In this document: positions 4,714-7,722 of the stretch, piece by piece
Layout: each line of letters opens with the position of its first letter
Position numbering within the stretch: the stretch's first letter is position 1
NCBI GenBank assembly: GCA_964589725.1
Contig: CAZPUJ010000060.1
Span: 1-7,722 of the forward strand
From: CAYSHJ01 sp964589725
Lineage (GTDB): Bacteria; Planctomycetota; Planctomycetia; Planctomycetales; Planctomycetaceae
Length of the DNA stretch: 7,722 nucleotides
Direction: 5' to 3'
The notes under the pieces: generated by a model
Told to the model about the DNA's origin: nothing
Databases searched by the model: none
Seen by the model: the letters and a program-made list of their open reading frames with translations, nothing else
Translations under genes and position numbers: made by a program

Positions 4714-7575
4714 TCACTTCGCCGCCGCTTGAGTGTTGGCATCGGGTGGCTTCGGCGGATCGAATTGGCGGAGCACTTGAGCATTCTGACCGTTCCAAAC
4801 GCGCAGCACTCCATCTTCGCCGGCGGCGACGACGATTTGCTCGTCACGTGACGCGGCTACACAGTACATAAAGTCGGTACCGCCGGCGAACGCTCGTGGT
4901 TGGCTGCCGTTCGTCGCGTTGTGATAGCGCACGGTCTTGTCGCCCCCGCAACTCAAGATACTATCGCTAACACCCAGGAAGCGAATCGCGGTCACTTGCT
5001 TCGAGTAGCCGGGGATCGTGCGCGCCTGTTCGCCTGTCTCGACGTTCCAGACTTTGATCGCGTTGTCGGCTCCAGCGCTGGCGATCAGGCTGTCATCCGA
5101 CTTCATCGAGACGCCCAGCACGTGATGCGTGTGACCTTCAAAAGCCTTCACGAGTTTGCCGGAGGCGAGATCCCACAGCTTGACGAATTTATCGGCCGCA
5201 CCAGTGACGAGGTATTTGCCGTCGCGGCTGAATTCAGCACTCATCACCGTGTCGCTGTGAGCCTCTTTCAAGTCGCGAGTGAGCGTCTGCGTCGCGACGT
5301 CCCAAATGAACAACTCGCCGCTGCGAGACGCCTCGCCGCCGCCAGTCGCGAGTTGCTTGCCGTCGCGACTGAACGTCAGGCACAGCACGCGACCGACAAA
5401 CGGTGACGAACTCAGATCGAGAGGTGTCTCCTTCTTCGGTCCCAATTGTCCGATCAGCGTCCACGCCGGATTCGCGTTCCAAACGCCAGCCGTCTGATCC
5501 TGTGAGCCGGACACGATCAAACCGTTCGGCCCGGTCGCGAGCGAACCGATCGCTGCTTTGTGGCCAGAGTACACCTCAATTGGTTTGCCGCTGGTGCTGT
5601 CCCATACGTGAACCAGATTGTCGTCGCCCGATGTGAACAGCTTCTTGCCATCCACAGCGAAGGCCACGCCGCGCACCGGCTTGACGGCGGCGTTGTCCAG
5701 GTCTTGAGCCGCCTTCAAATCGGCATCGGCCTTCATCTGAGCAGCCGTCATCGCATCTTGCCGCTGCTTCGTGACGTTGATTTGCTCGGCGGCCGATTTC
5801 GCCGCTTGATCGGCCAACTGCACGGCTCGAATCGCGGAGGCCTGCATGTCCTGAGCCTTCTTCAATTCCTCCGCTTGCTTGGTCGCTTCGGCGGCGGTAT
5901 CGGTTGCAGCCTTCGCGAGGTTTTGATCGTCCTTCTTTTCCTCGGCGGCCTTCTTTGCCGCGTCGGCTTTATCGGACGCTTCCTTCGCTTTTTTGCCGGC
6001 CTCGTCGACGGCCTTGTCGGAGTTCGCCTTTGCTTCGCTCAACTTCTTGAGGGCTTCGTCCCTTTCCTTTTGGTTCTGCTCGGCGGCCTTGAACGAAACC
6101 TGCGCGAGAGCCACGAACTGCTGCGCAACCTTTTGGTCATCGCTCCGTTCGACGACTTGTCGATTCAACCCGAGATCACCTTTGAGTTCGGCGACTTGCT
6201 GGCCGTTGGCGGCATTCCACAACTTGGCGATGTTGTTTGAACTAGCCGACGCGACGAATTGGCCATCGGGACGCACAGCCACCGAAGTGACCGGGCCACC
6301 GTGGCCAAACGCGCGGACTTGATTACCACTGGCAAGATCCCAAGTCCGCATCGTCTGGTCGTCGCTGCCCGAGAGGAGTTGAGCACCCCCCGGCATCAAC
6401 GCCAGTGACGTCACCGGCCCGCCGTGACCTTTGATTTCTTTCTCCGGCATGAATGGAGCTTGTGCGGGGATCGGCCACACGCGAATGGTGTTGTCCACCT
6501 GACCAACGATGACTTTTGCGCTGTCGGCCGTGAACACGACGGCCTTCGCCGGCACGGGGGATTCGATTTTGTTGACCTCGCTTCCGTCCACCGGATTCCA
6601 CACTCGAATTGTTTTGTCCTCCGAAGCCGAGGCGAGCTTCGCTCCATCGGCCGAGAAGGCCAAGCTGTGGATCGCGGCGGCATGTCCCGCAAGCGTCTTG
6701 CCAGGCTGACCATCTGCGAGGTTCCACAATTTGATCGCGTTGTCTGCTCCGGCAGTTGCCAGCATCTGTCCGTTCGGGCTGACGGCGACAGCGGTGATCG
6801 CGGCGCCGACTGGTAATTCTCGAGTGCGAGTACTCGCCGGACGTTGCCACAGCTTGACCACTCGATAGCCGGCCGATGCGATCGTCAGTCCATCGGGACT
6901 GAACGCCAAGGCATGCACGAAGTCGCGGTGCGTCGCGCCATTCGGGTACATCGGCTTGCCGTTGTGTTGAATCGCCGACAAGCTGGAGTCGATCAGCTTC
7001 GCGACTTCGTCGCCACTTTCGACATCGTAGACCGAAACCTGATTGGCTCGACCGGCCGCGACATATCGGCCCCAGGGAGCCATTGCCACACTGTAAATCG
7101 CTTTCGCCGTCGACGGCACCGGCTGCCAATTGATTTGATCGCGCATGCTGCCCATGCCGCCGCTGGCACCTTCGAGTATCCACTGGCGAATCAAACCGAG
7201 TTCCTTCGGCGTGACCGCTTTTGCGTCGACCTTGTTCGGCAAGGGCGGCATCGCCGGCTGAGCGGCTCGCGCCGCCACGCGATACAGTAAACTCTTGTCG
7301 GGATCCTTCGCCACGATCGACGGCCCGCGCTTGCCACCCTTCAGGATCGAGTCCGCCTTCTCGAGGTTTAGTTTGCTCTCGGCCTGTCCCAGGTTGTGGC
7401 AAGCGACGCAATTGGCGTCGAGGATCGGCTGAATATCCTTCTCGAAGTCGACCGGCCGGCCGAGGTTCACCGCTTCCGGCTGAATCGCGTTGGCCGCAGG
7501 CTTTGATTCTTGAGCGACGACGACCGAAGCCATGAACGCGGCGAGGTAATAGGCAAGAATAGTGGCGCGAGGCAT
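4714..7575 (-). CDS. Secreted planctomycete-type cytochrome c / WD40 protein: 14 repeats split by a coiled coil
   Basis: The precise function is unknown. Residues 1-21 form a signal peptide (hydrophobic 6-20, likely cleavage after SVVVA), so the protein acts outside the cytoplasm. Residues about 43-137 are a PSCyt1-type cytochrome c domain: heme motif C56-VA-C59-H60, possible axial M109 in AMPP, and the closing LIRQWILEGA (128-137). Then come seven WD40 repeats, near residues 153, 217, 257, 298, 340, 385 and 426, many ending in the usual W-D/N (KLWNL, RVWNP, TWDL). Residues about 465-630 are Ala/Lys/Glu/Asp-rich and helical, a probable coiled coil. Seven more repeats start near 632, 672, 727, 773, 815, 857 and 899. 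Fourteen repeats suggest two seven-bladed propellers; this is my count by eye. The start (ATG 7575-7573) has a weak AAGAGA six bases upstream. It probably shares a transcript with the gene ending at 7634. PSCyt1-WD40 fusions are a planctomycete hallmark, and a role in protein scaffolding or redox sensing is only a guess. Confidence 0.93.
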   Translation of the reverse strand: MPRATILAYYLAAFMASVVVAQESKPAANAIQPEAVNLGRPVDFEKDIQPILDANCVACHNLGQAESKLNLEKADSILKGGKRGPSIVAKDPDKSLLYRVAARAAQPAMPPLPNKVDAKAVTPKELGLIRQWILEGASGGMGSMRDQINWQPVPSTAKAIYSVAMAPWGRYVAAGRANQVSVYDVESGDEVAKLIDSSLSAIQHNGKPMYPNGATHRDFVHALAFSPDGLTIASAGYRVVKLWQRPASTRTRELPVGAAITAVAVSPNGQMLATAGADNAIKLWNLADGQPGKTLAGHAAAIHSLAFSADGAKLASASEDKTIRVWNPVDGSEVNKIESPVPAKAVVFTADSAKVIVGQVDNTIRVWPIPAQAPFMPEKEIKGHGGPVTSLALMPGGAQLLSGSDDQTMRTWDLASGNQVRAFGHGGPVTSVAVRPDGQFVASASSNNIAKLWNAANGQQVAELKGDLGLNRQVVERSDDQKVAQQFVALAQVSFKAAEQNQKERDEALKKLSEAKANSDKAVDEAGKKAKEASDKADAAKKAAEEKKDDQNLAKAATDTAAEATKQAEELKKAQDMQASAIRAVQLADQAAKSAAEQINVTKQRQDAMTAAQMKADADLKAAQDLDNAAVKPVRGVAFAVDGKKLFTSGDDNLVHVWDSTSGKPIEVYSGHKAAIGSLATGPNGLIVSGSQDQTAGVWNANPAWTLIGQLGPKKETPLDLSSSPFVGRVLCLTFSRDGKQLATGGGEASRSGELFIWDVATQTLTRDLKEAHSDTVMSAEFSRDGKYLVTGAADKFVKLWDLASGKLVKAFEGHTHHVLGVSMKSDDSLIASAGADNAIKVWNVETGEQARTIPGYSKQVTAIRFLGVSDSILSCGGDKTVRYHNATNGSQPRAFAGGTDFMYCVAASRDEQIVVAAGEDGVLRVWNGQNAQVLRQFDPPKPPDANTQAAAK

Positions 7576-7633
7576 GGTTAGTCTCTTGAGATGGAAGGGG
7601 GCGTTTGGCCAGGAATTATTGCAGTGTCACAGA

Positions 7634-7722
7634 CTATTTTTGGACGTTGATCGCGATTGCACCGTCAGAGGCGGCGACCGTGCCGTCGAAGTCAGCCGAC
7701 GCGCGGATCACGGCGTTGGCGA
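7634..7722 (-). CDS. C-terminal end of an unidentified protein, cut by window edge
   Basis: The minus strand has an open frame from the right edge to a TAG at 7636-7634, giving 28 residues. The tail includes VIRASADFDG and ends in AIAINVQK. Alternating hydrophobic and small residues suggest a final beta-sandwich strand, as in many secreted planctomycete proteins with pre-peptidase C-terminal or similar domains, but 28 residues are too few to name the family. It ends 58 bases before the WD40 start, same strand, with no terminator-like hairpin between, so the two probably form an operon. An incoming gene is more likely than chance because the codons look like those of the neighbours (GC-rich third positions) and the peptide is protein-like. 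Confidence 0.6.
   Translation of the reverse strand, partial: ANAVIRASADFDGTVAASDGAIAINVQK

Noticed and set aside
4387..4851. Several short open frames on both strands between and around glgP and the WD40 gene
   Set aside because: They overlap well-supported gene ends or the promoter and leader region, lack ribosome binding sites and show no recognisable protein pattern.
5560..6240. Plus-strand open frame with Leu/Gly-rich, membrane-like sequence opposite the WD40 gene
   Set aside because: The Leu/Gly/Arg pattern is the antisense image of the Ala/Lys/Glu-rich coiled coil. The minus-strand gene is well supported across this stretch.
6323..7411. A second minus-strand open frame of about 360 codons overlapping the WD40 gene
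   Set aside because: It is a shifted frame of the same strand, rich in Arg, Ser and Gln with no known motif, whereas the main frame shows the heme motif and WD40 repeats.
1..7722. CRISPR array, insertion sequence, tRNA, rRNA or defence system
   Set aside because: I saw no regularly spaced direct repeats, no transposase or terminal inverted repeats, no tRNA-like cloverleaf and no defence genes. The only repeats are WD40 coding repeats.

Overview
This window most likely comes from a planctomycete, probably a Pirellulales-type lineage. The strongest sign is a secreted protein that joins a planctomycete-type cytochrome c domain (one CxxCH) to many WD40 repeats, an architecture typical of that phylum. 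The sulfite reductase N-terminus, the GC-rich coding DNA and the often weak Shine-Dalgarno sites agree with this. The assignment is inferred from protein style, not from a database search.

Layout from left to right. (1) At 1-238 on the minus strand is the first 79 codons of an assimilatory sulfite reductase hemoprotein, cut by the left edge. (2) At 344-1792 on the plus strand is a two-gene unit 15 bp apart: pgpA (phosphatidylglycerophosphatase A, phospholipid synthesis) and folD (one-carbon folate metabolism). It is divergent from the reductase. (3) At 1886-2083 on the minus strand is csrA, a small RNA-binding post-transcriptional regulator. It converges on folD and has a good intrinsic terminator at 1813-1848; three GGA triplets sit just before its start codon. 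(4) At 2292-4436 on the minus strand is a short-type alpha-glucan (glycogen) phosphorylase with a plausible promoter and a structured leader of about 157 nt. (5) At 4714-7575 on the minus strand is the large secreted cytochrome/WD40 protein. Its repeats count as seven plus seven, split by a helical Ala/Lys/Glu-rich segment of about 165 residues. A terminator-like hairpin follows it. (6) At 7634-7722 on the minus strand is the last 28 codons of another protein, 58 bp upstream of the WD40 gene and probably in the same transcript.

The metabolic genes (sulfite reductase, pgpA, folD, csrA, glgP) look like ordinary chromosomal housekeeping genes placed side by side rather than one pathway. CsrA controls glycogen metabolism in enterobacteria, so its position next to a glycogen phosphorylase is suggestive, but adjacency alone does not prove a link. 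I see no mobile element, CRISPR array, tRNA or rRNA. The most unusual object is the double-propeller cytochrome protein. No gap between genes exceeds 300 bases.
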